From CAYGUK01 sp964352985 (lineage in GTDB: Bacteria; Pseudomonadota; Gammaproteobacteria; JAHCLG01): a stretch of DNA of 31,937 nucleotides. Both the position numbers and the translations under genes were made by a program. Positions 7,548 to 17,400 of this stretch are shown here, in pieces. Below the pieces are notes generated by a model, which searched no databases, had not been told where the DNA came from, and saw only the letters and a program-made list of their open reading frames with translations. The stretch is from assembly GCA_964352985.1 (NCBI GenBank), contig CAYGUK010000040.1:1-31937 (forward strand). Direction: 5' to 3'. Within the stretch, counting starts at the first letter, position 1, and each line of letters opens with the position of its first letter.

Positions 7548-9779
7548 ATGCTATTAATTCGACGACGTTACATGAAAAAAATCTATCCGTTAAGTGCAAG
7601 TATAATACTTGTCGCTCTAGCGGTATGGGCTGCAATCACACCAAATCACCACGTCAGGGAATTTTTTGAACGTCTCGATTATCTTGTTTACGACACACGG
7701 GTGAAAGCCAGCTTAAATAAAGTAGACATTTACGATACACCAATCGTTATTGTTGATATTGATGAGAAAAGTTTAGGTCAAGAAGGACGTTGGCCTTGGC
7801 CTCGGCATAAGGTCGCCAAGCTCATCGAAAAATTACGAGAATATGGCGCGTTAGTTATTGCCTTTGATATTATTTTTGCAGAATCTGAACGAAATGCAGC
7901 CAATACTATCCAAGAAAGAATTAAACAAAAAAATATTAGTGATCCCTCTCTCAATCAGTCACTTTCAAAAATTACACAGTTACTTGATAACGATCAATAT
8001 TTAGCAGATGTTATTGTGCAAAATGAAGATGTCGTTCTTGGATATTTATTCCATTCTGAGACTGAATATTCACGAGGAAATTTACCAAAACCATTTTTTG
8101 AAATCAGTGGATTCGATCCAAAATTGCTCACTGTTATTGCATTACCTGGTTACACAACAAATATCGATAAAATACAAAACAGCACTCCGTTTGCAGGATT
8201 TCTGACAACGCTTAGAGATGAAGATGGTGTAGTACGACGGTCACCTATTGTTATCCGTCATAAAAATAAATTATATCCATCATTAGCATTAGAAGCTGCA
8301 AAAACCTATTTATTAATCGATAAAATAAAACCTAATTTTGTTAAAATTGGTGATTATTTCGCACTAGAATCTGTTTCGTTAGATAACCAAATTATTCCAA
8401 CTGATGCATTTGGCCAAGTCATTGTCCCCTTTCGTGGTAAACATGGATCCTTTCGTTATTTCTCAGCCACAGATGTGATAAACGGTAATATTAAACCTGA
8501 TGCATTAAAAGATACCTTGGTCTTTGTGGGAACAACCGCGTTAGGATTATCTGATTTACAAACAACGCCTGTTGAAAATATTTTTCCTGGTGTTGAGGTC
8601 CACGCTAATATCGCGCACGGTATTTTATCTAAGTTTTTTCCCGTTGAACCTGATTGGTCTCGTGGTGCAGAAATATTAACTATTGTGGCAGTTGGTTTAT
8701 TACTCACATTATTATTACCTTTTTTAGGGCCGCTTAGTTTAACCTTATTCTCTTTAACGATGGTCAGTTTAATTTTTGCTTTTGACACCTGGCTTTGGAG
8801 TCAATATGGTTTAATACTATCTTTTAGCATTCCAATAATAATGGTGGTGTTATTAGTTATTACCAATATGTCTTATGGATTTTTATTTGAAAATAGGAAA
8901 AGTCGTTCTTTGCGTCGAGCCTTCAGCCAATACGTCCCCCCAGATCATGTAAAACGCATTAGTGATAATCCTGGTGCTTATGGTTTCGAAGGTGAATCAA
9001 GAGAACTAACAGTATTGTTTGCTGATATTAGAAACTTTACCGGTATTTCAGAACAATTAGATGCTGCAAAATTAAAACAATTACTCAATCGTTATTTCAC
9101 ACCAATGACAGAAATAATTTTTAATTGTGGCGGTACGATTGATAAATATGTGGGTGATATGATCATGGCATTTTGGGGAGCGCCAGTTGAAGATGCAAAT
9201 CATCGCGCACATGCACTTGAAGCTGCGATACAGATGATTGAAAAATCTGAAGAGTTAAAACCTGTATTTCAAGAATTGGAATTGCCAGAAGTGAATATCG
9301 GAATTGGATTAAACACTGGAATTATGAATGTCGGTGACATGGGATCAGAATTTAGACGTTCTTATACTGTATTAGGCGATGCCGTGAACTTAGGTTCTCG
9401 TATAGAAGGAACAACTAAGTTTTATGGCGTGAACATTGCTATTGGAGAAGAAACAAGAAAAGATCAAAATGGTTTTATCTTCCGCAAACTCGACAGAGTA
9501 AAAGTAAAAGGAAAAGATAAAGCAGTAGAAGTATATCAGCTTTGTGGTCGAGCCGAATCCCTCGGGCTACAATTAAAAGATGAACTAAAACAACATGAAC
9601 GAGCCCTCGCATTATATTTTTCACAACAATGGCATTCGGCAAAAGAAATTTTTGAAAAATTAAATCAGCAGTACCCTAATGTGAAAATTTATGAAATCTT
9701 ACTAGAAAGAATAAATTACTATTTAGAAAATCCACCTCCAGATGATTGGGATGGTTCATATGTTCGTACTGAAAAATAG
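7548..9779 (+). CDS. CHASE2-domain class III adenylate cyclase, membrane-bound
   Basis: 743 residues. One N-terminal TM helix is followed by a large periplasmic CHASE2 sensor (PIVIVDIDEKSLGQEGRWPWPR through KDTLVFVGTTALGL and PGVEVHANI, about residues 35-360), three TM helices (about 372-450), and a cytoplasmic cyclase domain (about 485-660). Metal-binding Asp residues are D493 (FADIRNFTG) and D537 (YVGDMIMAFWG). The Lys in DKYVGD and the Asp in VLGDAVN favour ATP over GTP, and the N/R pair of DAVNLGSRIE is present, so it should be active. The C-terminal 60 residues look TPR-like. An in-frame ATG at 7572 is an alternative start; the AGGGG before 7548 is too distant to settle it. Next gene is 13 bp downstream and carries a cyclic-nucleotide-binding domain. 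Confidence 0.93.
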   Translation: MLLIRRRYMKKIYPLSASIILVALAVWAAITPNHHVREFFERLDYLVYDTRVKASLNKVDIYDTPIVIVDIDEKSLGQEGRWPWPRHKVAKLIEKLREYGALVIAFDIIFAESERNAANTIQERIKQKNISDPSLNQSLSKITQLLDNDQYLADVIVQNEDVVLGYLFHSETEYSRGNLPKPFFEISGFDPKLLTVIALPGYTTNIDKIQNSTPFAGFLTTLRDEDGVVRRSPIVIRHKNKLYPSLALEAAKTYLLIDKIKPNFVKIGDYFALESVSLDNQIIPTDAFGQVIVPFRGKHGSFRYFSATDVINGNIKPDALKDTLVFVGTTALGLSDLQTTPVENIFPGVEVHANIAHGILSKFFPVEPDWSRGAEILTIVAVGLLLTLLLPFLGPLSLTLFSLTMVSLIFAFDTWLWSQYGLILSFSIPIIMVVLLVITNMSYGFLFENRKSRSLRRAFSQYVPPDHVKRISDNPGAYGFEGESRELTVLFADIRNFTGISEQLDAAKLKQLLNRYFTPMTEIIFNCGGTIDKYVGDMIMAFWGAPVEDANHRAHALEAAIQMIEKSEELKPVFQELELPEVNIGIGLNTGIMNVGDMGSEFRRSYTVLGDAVNLGSRIEGTTKFYGVNIAIGEETRKDQNGFIFRKLDRVKVKGKDKAVEVYQLCGRAESLGLQLKDELKQHERALALYFSQQWHSAKEIFEKLNQQYPNVKIYEILLERINYYLENPPPDDWDGSYVRTEK

Positions 9780-9792
9780 AGGTTGAATATTC

Positions 9793-10986
9793 ATGTTGAA
9801 GGATAAAAACAGGATATCGAAATTTATTAAGGAATCACAGTTATTTCATAATCTCAGTCATAATCAACATGATCAATTAATTGAATTGATCGAAATGACA
9901 ATATGTGATGAAGGCGAATACGTCATAAAAGAAGGTGAAGCCCCAACTGACATTTTCGTAATTATGGAAGGTGAAGTTGAAATTGTTAAACAAAGTGAAG
10001 GGAATGGTCCTGAATATCAATTAGCAAAATTAGGTAAAGGCGATAGTTTAGGTGAAGTATCTCTTCTTGATTCGCGACCCCGCTCTGCATCAGTCAAAGC
10101 TTTAACAACAACCATATTATTAAAAATCAATATTGATGACCTTGCAAGATTATCTTCTGATGAAGAATCAATTCATACCAAAATGACTTTAAATTTGGCA
10201 CATGAGATGGGTAAACGATTACGTGATACCAATACAACTGCCGTAGATTTAATTAGAAAAAAATTAAAAGATGCTGAAAAACGCGCTTCTATCGGTGCTT
10301 TTCTATGTTTCATTTTAATAGCAACAACATTTTTTGTTTTCATTTTAGGTGCTATTTTTAATTTAAAAGAAATTTTACCTTCTACAATTTTAGTGTTAAT
10401 ACCAACGGTAATTCTATTTGCAATTATTATCATTATTATCATTCAAAAAAATGGCTACAAAATTTCAAATTTCGGCGTAACAAGCGTGGGTTGGCGGCAG
10501 GCGACTTTTGAAGGACTAGTTTTCACCATTCCACTCCTTGTTATTATTTTTTTGATTAAATGGTTGATCATTAACTACACCAACATATACCCCGAAGGTT
10601 CTTCAATATTTTCATTTGGTAGTGAGTTAACTTATAGTTTAAATACCACTATACTCCTTTTTATTGGCTATGCGTTATATGCAGTATTACAAGAATTTAT
10701 AGCCCGTGGTTGCATTCAAGGTTCATTACAAAATTTTCTGATTAATAAACATAGAGAAAAAGTATCGATTTTATTAGCCACAATTTTATTTGCAATGACA
10801 CATTTACATATCTCTTATATGATCGTTATTATTATTTTTATTCCTGGTCTATTTTGGGGTTGGCTATATACCAGACATCAATCCATCATAGGTGTAAGTT
10901 TGTCGCATATTATCACTGGCATTTTTGCTTATTATATTGTTGGCTTTCAACAATTATTAATGATTGCCGGAAAACCAATTTTGTAA
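9793..10986 (+). CDS. Cyclic-nucleotide-binding domain fused to CPBP (CAAX protease/Abi-like) membrane domain
   Basis: 397 residues. Residues about 15-135 form a CRP-type cNMP-binding domain; its phosphate-binding cassette has G87-E88 and R97 (LGEVSLLDSRPRSASV), so cAMP binding is plausible. From about residue 165 to the end there are about seven TM helices including a CPBP-family core: Q300-E301-x3-R305 (family EExxxR), H337 (FAMTHLH) and H372 (SLSHI). The first motif Glu is Gln, and the position four after H372 is Gly where the family has Asn/Asp, so proteolytic activity is doubtful. It starts 13 bp after the adenylate cyclase stop, with TAGAGG upstream, and is surely cotranscribed. Inferred role: a cAMP-controlled membrane protease, or a non-catalytic binding protein, driven by its neighbour. 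Confidence 0.88.
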   Translation: MLKDKNRISKFIKESQLFHNLSHNQHDQLIELIEMTICDEGEYVIKEGEAPTDIFVIMEGEVEIVKQSEGNGPEYQLAKLGKGDSLGEVSLLDSRPRSASVKALTTTILLKINIDDLARLSSDEESIHTKMTLNLAHEMGKRLRDTNTTAVDLIRKKLKDAEKRASIGAFLCFILIATTFFVFILGAIFNLKEILPSTILVLIPTVILFAIIIIIIIQKNGYKISNFGVTSVGWRQATFEGLVFTIPLLVIIFLIKWLIINYTNIYPEGSSIFSFGSELTYSLNTTILLFIGYALYAVLQEFIARGCIQGSLQNFLINKHREKVSILLATILFAMTHLHISYMIVIIIFIPGLFWGWLYTRHQSIIGVSLSHIITGIFAYYIVGFQQLLMIAGKPIL

Positions 10987-10996
10987 AATTAATAAA

Positions 10997-11290
10997 TCAA
11001 TTATTCTTGATCACCCAACAACGTTTGGTATCACCATTTTCTGGTTTTATTGCACAACTATTTTCGACAGGATTTATCGTTAAGGTTTTAATTTGATTAT
11101 AATCATAACCCCAACCCTGATTATTTACACCAAAGCCTAATACATTTGAATTATCATTTTCTAAGTGATAAGTCAGTAAATATTGTTGATCTGGTTGTCC
11201 AGTTTGGTATAGCGAAACAGATTTACCGGGTAATAGTGTTGCTTGTCCCGCAAGTTGAAATGGCCAATTTCCTGAGGAAAAATACAACAC
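10997..11290 (-). CDS. Doubtful short ORF, possibly the 3' remnant of an exported protein
   Basis: A frame of 97 codons opens with GTG at 11290 and ends 11 bp beyond the stop of the convergent cNMP/CPBP gene. The product looks like part of a real, folded extracellular protein (aromatic/Gly-rich, two Cys: NNQGWGYDYNQIK, ENSCAIKPENG, KRCWVI), but it has no signal peptide, and the start codon lacks a close ribosome site. A TAG lies nine codons upstream in frame. I suspect a truncated gene whose 5' part has decayed into the AT-rich 11291-11532 spacer. Not recognised. Confidence 0.4.
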   Translation of the reverse strand: MLYFSSGNWPFQLAGQATLLPGKSVSLYQTGQPDQQYLLTYHLENDNSNVLGFGVNNQGWGYDYNQIKTLTINPVENSCAIKPENGDTKRCWVIKNN

Positions 11291-11532
11291 TTGATTAGTA
11301 GGAAGTTTCCTTAGCTATTAAATTATATAAAAGGTCTTTGATGAAAAAAATGAATTATAATTTTATTAACTTAAAAAAAATATCGTCAGTATATTTAAAA
11401 TTTGTTAGTAAAGAATACCTCATTATTATTTTTTTAATCTAACTAAATGATAGATAACGCATAATATTAATTCAAAAATCAACTCAATAATCGCTCAGTC
11501 TAAGGCGAATTTGACTTTAACAACTATACGAA
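11291..11532. other. AT-rich spacer with a weak 33-codon ORF
   Basis: The 242 bp between the 97-codon ORF and the small lipoprotein are very AT-rich. The only candidate is a plus-strand ORF at 11341-11442 (33 residues, MKKMNYNF..., hydrophobic tail EYLIIIFLI) with AAAGG 6-7 nt before its ATG. In such AT-rich DNA this may be chance. No hairpin terminator was found. Confidence 0.3.
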
Positions 11533-11769
11533 TTAGTAACTCGTAATAGGTTTAACAGCCCACTCTGAATTAATTCGATTTTGTCTGGTATTATCAATTT
11601 GCATTTGCTTTTGTCTTAACCATTTTTCCCTTTGCATATTTTGGGCTTGTGTTGGTAAATCTTCATAACAAGTTGAGCCTGGATAACAAGCATCTCGATG
11701 GTGTTGAAATAAATTGGCACAAGCAACTAAACTAAATGAAGCGACGATAATAAATAATTTTTTAAACAT
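11533..11769 (-). CDS. Small lipoprotein (78 aa)
   Basis: ATG at 11769 has AAAGGA 7 nt upstream. The N-terminus is a lipoprotein signal, MFKKLFIIVASFSLVAC, with a lipobox LVAC and Cys17 as the lipidation site. The mature part is 61 residues, with two further Cys (DACYPGSTCYEDLP) followed by a Gln/Arg-rich helix. Asn/Leu after the lipidated residue would allow outer-membrane sorting. It follows pbgA by 18 bp and probably shares its transcript. No function is recognised. Confidence 0.75.
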   Translation of the reverse strand: MFKKLFIIVASFSLVACANLFQHHRDACYPGSTCYEDLPTQAQNMQREKWLRQKQMQIDNTRQNRINSEWAVKPITSY

Positions 11770-11787
11770 ATTTAAATCCTTTAAACG

Positions 11788-13665
11788 TTATTGATAAAAT
11801 TGTCGCATTAATTGAAAAGCATGACGTAATAATGTGACATTTAATTTTTTCTCTACTAAGGGTTTTGCCCCGTTATTATAAATTTCATAACTCCCTGTTG
11901 GGAAAATCATAATATAATAATTCCTAGTAATTATCCCTAAATTATTATAGCTAGACGCAATAAAAAATGGGCGATTGCCTGCTTGTAACAAGGGTCGTCC
12001 TACAGAGTATTGATTGATCAATGTCTTTGCGCCCAAAATGTGATTTAGCAAAAAAGGCGCAATATCATAATGTGTAGTTAAATAGCGAAACGTTTCGGGC
12101 TGATGATCAGGCCAATAAATAATTAAAGGCGTTTCAACTTGCCAATGGGTAAAATTACTTGCATGCCCCCAGTAATTACGATGATTATCATTAAATTCTT
12201 GGCCATGATCACCTGTTAAAATAATAATAGAATTTTTTAACAATCCTTTTTCTTTTAATAATTGTAAATCCTTATCCACCAAAGTATCGACAAAATTCAA
12301 CGCATTTTTGTATCGGTTATAAAATAATAATGGATTAGAATTTTTATTTAATTCGGTACGATTTATTTTTTTCCACCAAGGATTAAATTTTGTGGGAAAG
12401 TTTGGTGGAAACTCAATAGCATGAGCAGAATCATAAAATAAGAATCCAAATATAGGACGCTTTATTTTTACTGCCTTATCAATAAAATTTTTAAATTCTC
12501 GATTAATTTCTTCATCACGTTGATACGGCGTATCACCCTTTGTTTGGATAATTAAATTCGGAATATGCAAAAAAACTGTTTTATTAAATGCGGGCATATA
12601 AAGTGGTGCACTACCAAAAACACCCGTTTGATAGTGTAAGTCTAATAATCGTTTAATTAAAATCGGCTCGCGATGTTCAGCTAACGCAGCATCCCAATAA
12701 GTATAAGGTAAACTGTAAAACAAAGTGAATATTCCTGGCCCTGTACTATTCCCACCGCTAAAGTGATGATCAAAAACCCACGCTTTCTTTGAAAATTGAA
12801 ATACATGCGGCGTAATATCATTAGTTAATGTATCAAAACGCCAGGCATCAATTAAAATGAAGAAAATATTTAATGGTTTTTTAGGGGTATTATATTCCAT
12901 GGGTGATAATGGATAGTGTAATTTAGGTGTGCTATGTCTTGCTTGCAAAAAGAAGTTTTCATTTGCTCGTTCTAAATTTCCTAATACATTTTTAGCTGGA
13001 ACAAATTGAGCAATGGTTTGCGTATACCATGGAATCGTTCTTGCGGCATCATTTAAAAACCGAAATCGATTAAGTGCCGCGCCAATAAATAATAAAAAAG
13101 CAATCAACCAACTTAGAAAAATAATTATCCCGGCCGAAATTAATATTTTTTTGCCTTTTTTTTGCATGAGAAATGGCACAAGAATAAAAGCAAAAAGTAA
13201 TTCAATGAAGAGTAAAACAACAACAAATCCAGCAAATATTAACCATTCTTTTGTTGATAAATTAACTAAGTCAGTAAATGCACCTCCGGTTAGTAAGGTC
13301 CAAATAAATCCATTTAAATGATAATGATAAAGCGCATAAACATAAGTATCGACCACTAAGACAATAGCAAGAATTAATGAAATAATAATAGCAAGAATTT
13401 TTATTATAACTCTATGTGGAATGATAAAAATAAAAGGCACCATAATAATGGCGCTGGGTAACATACTCAATAATGCTAATTGACTAATAAACGCCGTTAC
13501 GGTGAAAGTCCAAATAACAATTATAAATTGCGTCGGTAAACTACCCGTTAAACTCACGGTATAACTTAAATGAGGTAAGTAGCGTGCACCAATCAACCAA
13601 AACAAAAAAAGGTTAGAAAAATAAAACCACATCAACCAAATAAATAAATTTTTACGCGAAGTCAA
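11788..13665 (-). CDS. pbgA: PbgA/YejM-like inner-membrane sulfatase-fold protein (LPS homeostasis)
   Basis: 625 residues: five N-terminal TM helices (first at LFIWLMWFYFSNLFLFWLIG) and a periplasmic sulfatase-fold domain from about residue 265. In the region LNIFFILIDAWRFD, HHFSGGNSTGPGIFTLFYSLP and ILTGDHGQEF the order and wording follow E. coli YejM (SSGNTTDNGIFGLFYG there). That family binds LPS in the inner membrane and, through LapB/FtsH, sets LpxC levels; an enzymatic activity has been debated. The start appears to be TTG at 13665, with AGAGAG about 9 nt before it; no ATG fits. It is flanked closely by the secretin-like gene (13 bp) and the small lipoprotein (18 bp), all envelope proteins on one strand. 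Function in this organism is by homology only. Confidence 0.85.
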   Translation of the reverse strand: MTSRKNLFIWLMWFYFSNLFLFWLIGARYLPHLSYTVSLTGSLPTQFIIVIWTFTVTAFISQLALLSMLPSAIIMVPFIFIIPHRVIIKILAIIISLILAIVLVVDTYVYALYHYHLNGFIWTLLTGGAFTDLVNLSTKEWLIFAGFVVVLLFIELLFAFILVPFLMQKKGKKILISAGIIIFLSWLIAFLLFIGAALNRFRFLNDAARTIPWYTQTIAQFVPAKNVLGNLERANENFFLQARHSTPKLHYPLSPMEYNTPKKPLNIFFILIDAWRFDTLTNDITPHVFQFSKKAWVFDHHFSGGNSTGPGIFTLFYSLPYTYWDAALAEHREPILIKRLLDLHYQTGVFGSAPLYMPAFNKTVFLHIPNLIIQTKGDTPYQRDEEINREFKNFIDKAVKIKRPIFGFLFYDSAHAIEFPPNFPTKFNPWWKKINRTELNKNSNPLLFYNRYKNALNFVDTLVDKDLQLLKEKGLLKNSIIILTGDHGQEFNDNHRNYWGHASNFTHWQVETPLIIYWPDHQPETFRYLTTHYDIAPFLLNHILGAKTLINQYSVGRPLLQAGNRPFFIASSYNNLGIITRNYYIMIFPTGSYEIYNNGAKPLVEKKLNVTLLRHAFQLMRQFYQ

Positions 13666-13678
13666 AATGTCAGCTCTC

Positions 13679-14413
13679 TTAGTGCAATTGGTTTAACTTA
13701 TCAACCTTAATATACACATTATAACTCGTCTTCGCACTACCTCTTTTCGCAAAGATAATTCCATAAGCTTGCCCTTCACCACGTTGACCAATACCCGCGA
13801 CTTTCGTCCAACGACCTAATATTGTACTAATTTGAGTCGTGACTTGCGAAGTGACATTAGCGCCATTTTTCGCTACAAATTTTCCACTTTGCAAAGAAAG
13901 TACCAGCGTAACTGAACGACCATGCACGCGAGGGATCACATAAAAACCCGTATTCACTGATTCACTTCCCATGACACGTGCATTTTGGTTATAAGCTTTT
14001 ACCACAGGCATTTCATGCTTTACATTGATATAAGATTCAGAACCATCTAACGTCCGAATCGTTTGCAGTGTTTCGCCTTCATTATTTCCACTAAATTGGC
14101 GAAGTCGTCGGCTCGAGAGTCCGCTTCGACTTCCTGATGAACTTTGTTTCACACTAATTAAAATGGGTATTGGTGGTGTATCTAATCGTTCAATGATAGA
14201 TTTAAGATGTAAATAATTTTCTTCGGTTGTTTTTAATATAAGTTTAAACCCGGTCCCAGAAACACCGCCACCAGTTTTTTCAACAAAAGGTCTAACTAAT
14301 GGGATCATCGATTCGGCTGGACGATTGTAGAGTTGGATGATATGGATTGATTGAGTTGGGTTAGCAAAAGAAATTTGAACAAAAAAAATAAAATACAAGA
14401 TGTATTTGCGCAT
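13679..14413 (-). CDS. Periplasmic secretin N-domain-like protein
   Basis: 244 residues with a signal peptide (MRKYILYFIFFVQISFA|NP). Residues about 22-90 resemble a secretin N1/NolW domain (IHIIQLYNRPAESMIPLVRPFV...LKSIIERLDTPPIPILI). The remainder (ESYINVKHEMPVV, GFYVIPRVHGRSVTLVLSL, TQISTILGRWTKVAGIG) resembles the start of a secretin beta domain. It is much shorter than a true secretin (usually 500+ residues) and no other type II, III or IV pilus gene is nearby. It is therefore probably a stand-alone periplasmic protein, perhaps an accessory or relic. It precedes pbgA by 13 bp. Confidence 0.7.
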   Translation of the reverse strand: MRKYILYFIFFVQISFANPTQSIHIIQLYNRPAESMIPLVRPFVEKTGGGVSGTGFKLILKTTEENYLHLKSIIERLDTPPIPILISVKQSSSGSRSGLSSRRLRQFSGNNEGETLQTIRTLDGSESYINVKHEMPVVKAYNQNARVMGSESVNTGFYVIPRVHGRSVTLVLSLQSGKFVAKNGANVTSQVTTQISTILGRWTKVAGIGQRGEGQAYGIIFAKRGSAKTSYNVYIKVDKLNQLH

Positions 14414-14484
14414 ATCAAAATACTCAATATTATTTGATTATCTAAAGCGTAACATTTTGCACTGATTAGTTCAAAATCCTAGAT

Positions 14485-17400
14485 TTAAAAACCCAATCCT
14501 CCTAACTTTTCTATAGCCTTTTCTCTCTGTTTCTCTAATTCTACTTGTGTTTGATTTACTTTTGAATGAAGAGCACTGTTAACTAAACTGATTAAATCTT
14601 CATCAGGTGTCCTAACAACATTAATTTGGTATTCAGTTTTCGTTGATTGACCAACACTAACTCGGCCCGCAACTGCAACACTACCCATAATAAATGGAGA
14701 TTTGGTTTGTTTTGTTTTGATAGCTAAACCTAATTTCCCTAATAAAAAATTCCTAGCTTGAACATCAGCAAGTTGAGAAATCTGTTCAGCATGCTGAGGT
14801 GTTAAGCCCAGACAACTACGTTGAAAATCTAGTTTAGTAATTTTTAGATCATATAAAATTCTAGCTAATGAATCTGCATCTGATTTTCGATCTTCATAGG
14901 GCTGCCAATATTTTTCCTGAGAAAGTTGTATAAAACCTTCGTTATTTTGGTGAACAGTATTCGCATTTGGGATAGTATTTTTTAATTCCATGCAAATACA
15001 TTGTAAGAATTTAAAAGAATTTGCTAGTGCTACATCATAATTCGGATTTGCGGAATCAAAATATTCTGGAAGAGCCATTTTCATGATAGATAACATTCGT
15101 GTAAGAAGTAGTATATCGCCCTTATTTTTATATTGATTAATTTTTTGACTTTGAATTGCAGCGCCTGAAGAACTCGCTTGATCAATCAATTCATTTAATT
15201 CTGTTAATAAATATTTAGCTTTATAAAAATAACCTTGTAATAGAAAATCTAACTCTTTTTTAAGTTTAATTTTTGCCATTTCTGAGCGTAATGAACAATC
15301 TCGAGGTAACTGCTGCATGAAAGCTAAATATAGATTGGCAGTTGAAATATAACGTTGTTGAGCATCAATTTGAGTTGGACTTAAATAAGCGTGCACCATC
15401 TCCATAAATTCACGACGTCCTCTACGTATTGAGCTTGCCATTGGCATTTTAGAACAAACACTTAAATGAAATGATTCTGCAGATTGAGTTGGTTGTGGTG
15501 CAGCAGAAATTCTTAAACGCCGCCTCGGGTTGGTAAATCTCTCCACATCAGCAACATTTGCCTGTCTTCTAGCGGGACTTGCTTTTTTACTCGTAATAAG
15601 TTCTCCAACACCATCAATATGTGAAGAAGATGTGGCTTTATCAGTACTAGTTTGCTCTCTTACAGAACTTGAAGTTGCTTTATCACATTCGAAAATTACT
15701 CCCACGCCCTTCATTTGTGAACTAATTGTTGTTAAGGTAAATAATCTTGAATAATTTGTTCCGAAATGATTATCATATTTTTTAATAAATTGAATTCTTG
15801 GATCAGCCGCATGTATTAATGGCACACTACTTTGACAAACTGTCATTAAACTTAATAGTGCTTGCTCTAATAGAGGAAACATCATATTTTTAAGTTCCTG
15901 TTTATCATGATTTGTTAGTTCAAGTATATCCTTAATTTTTGATTCGATACTTTCAGTAATAGGATCGGTGAATACAAACTGATCCAATCCATACTCGTCA
16001 ACTTGTTCTTGAGAAAACATTGTCGCATTGCCAGCAAGATATAACATCAATTGATATTTTAATTTTTTTATTTTATTTGCTACTTCAAGGTTGATACATT
16101 CAGAACTTTGTAGTGTTTGTATCACTCCCCTAGAACGTTTTGATTTATATACCTCCATAGATCTTACTAGGCTTTCTTGGAAATCAGAATCACATAGTCT
16201 ATCAATAAATCCAACAACCATTCTAACATTGTCCGTTCCCGGATAGTCTAGTGGTTTGCCAGGTAATCTACTTCTTTCTGCGAAATCAGACATTAAGCGA
16301 TTTCCAAATTGCATTAATATTGGTTTTATTAAATTATTGAACTGTTCTTTAGTAATATAATTTCCATTTACAAGAATTTGACTCAATTTAAATAAGGTTG
16401 CTTTAGAATCAGAAAGATCCCCAGCGTTTAATGCAGAGTGCAACACTCTTTGAACTATAATTTTTAGAATATCAATATATTGCTTAGCATCAACAGATTT
16501 GTTAAACAAATCTCTTAAAATAGTTTTTACTACAGATTGATTAAAGCCCATATCACGTAGCATCGATCCAAATTCTTCTTCATGGAATGTTCTTAACTTT
16601 ATTACCCATTTAGTTAAATTGAAACTATCAAGCAATTTTCCATACTTCTGCATAAAATTATTAAAATCTGCAGGTGATAAAGTAATAACAAGATCTCTTA
16701 TCGAGTTAGACAACCTTTCAAAAACTTCTCCATCTTTTTCGTAATCTAGATGCTGCGCACCTAGGAATTGTCCCTTAGCAGATAAACTATCATAAATAGC
16801 AGGTAAAGTTGGCCAAGAAACTGAATCAGTCCCTTTCATCGATTGGAAAACTGCTGCCAACTGTTCGATAACTTGCTCAGCACACACTGGAGATTGTAAT
16901 TTAGTAAGAAGATCACTGACAGTCTTGAATATGTTCAATTTTGTTAAAAGTGGTTGATATGTAGAAACTAATTGCGCAAATTCCGTTGCGCTTAAAACTG
17001 TCGATAAACGGACAAATTGCGCTTCCAATAATTCAGAAAACTCTTCTTCATCTGTAACAGATAAATCTAATTGAGCATTAAATAATTGTGCGAATGAATC
17101 ACCCAATTCTGGAGGCGTTCCATTTATAGGAGAGCTTGTGATTTTCTCTAATTTTTTAGCTTCATTAAATACAAAAACTTTTCGGTTTAATAAATCAAAT
17201 ACACCCATTTTTGTTAAAAATAGTTTATTTGCTTCGATTATTCTGGAAACTAAATCTAAAGATAATTTATCAAATAAAACTGCAAAATGATCAATGACTT
17301 TATTAGCAAGAATATCTTTCTCACTATCTGGTACAACTACATCATCACCAAATAACTTAATATAATTGGCTTTGTTTTGACAAGTTGGAACATCACCTTG

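Noticed and set aside
11341..11442. 33-codon plus-strand ORF with AAAGG site
   Set aside because: The sequence is extremely AT-rich and the peptide is of low complexity; without conservation data it is not called as a gene.
13679..14413. Complete type II/IV secretin
   Set aside because: It is less than half the usual length, lacks the pore-forming C-terminal part, and no secretion or pilus genes adjoin it.
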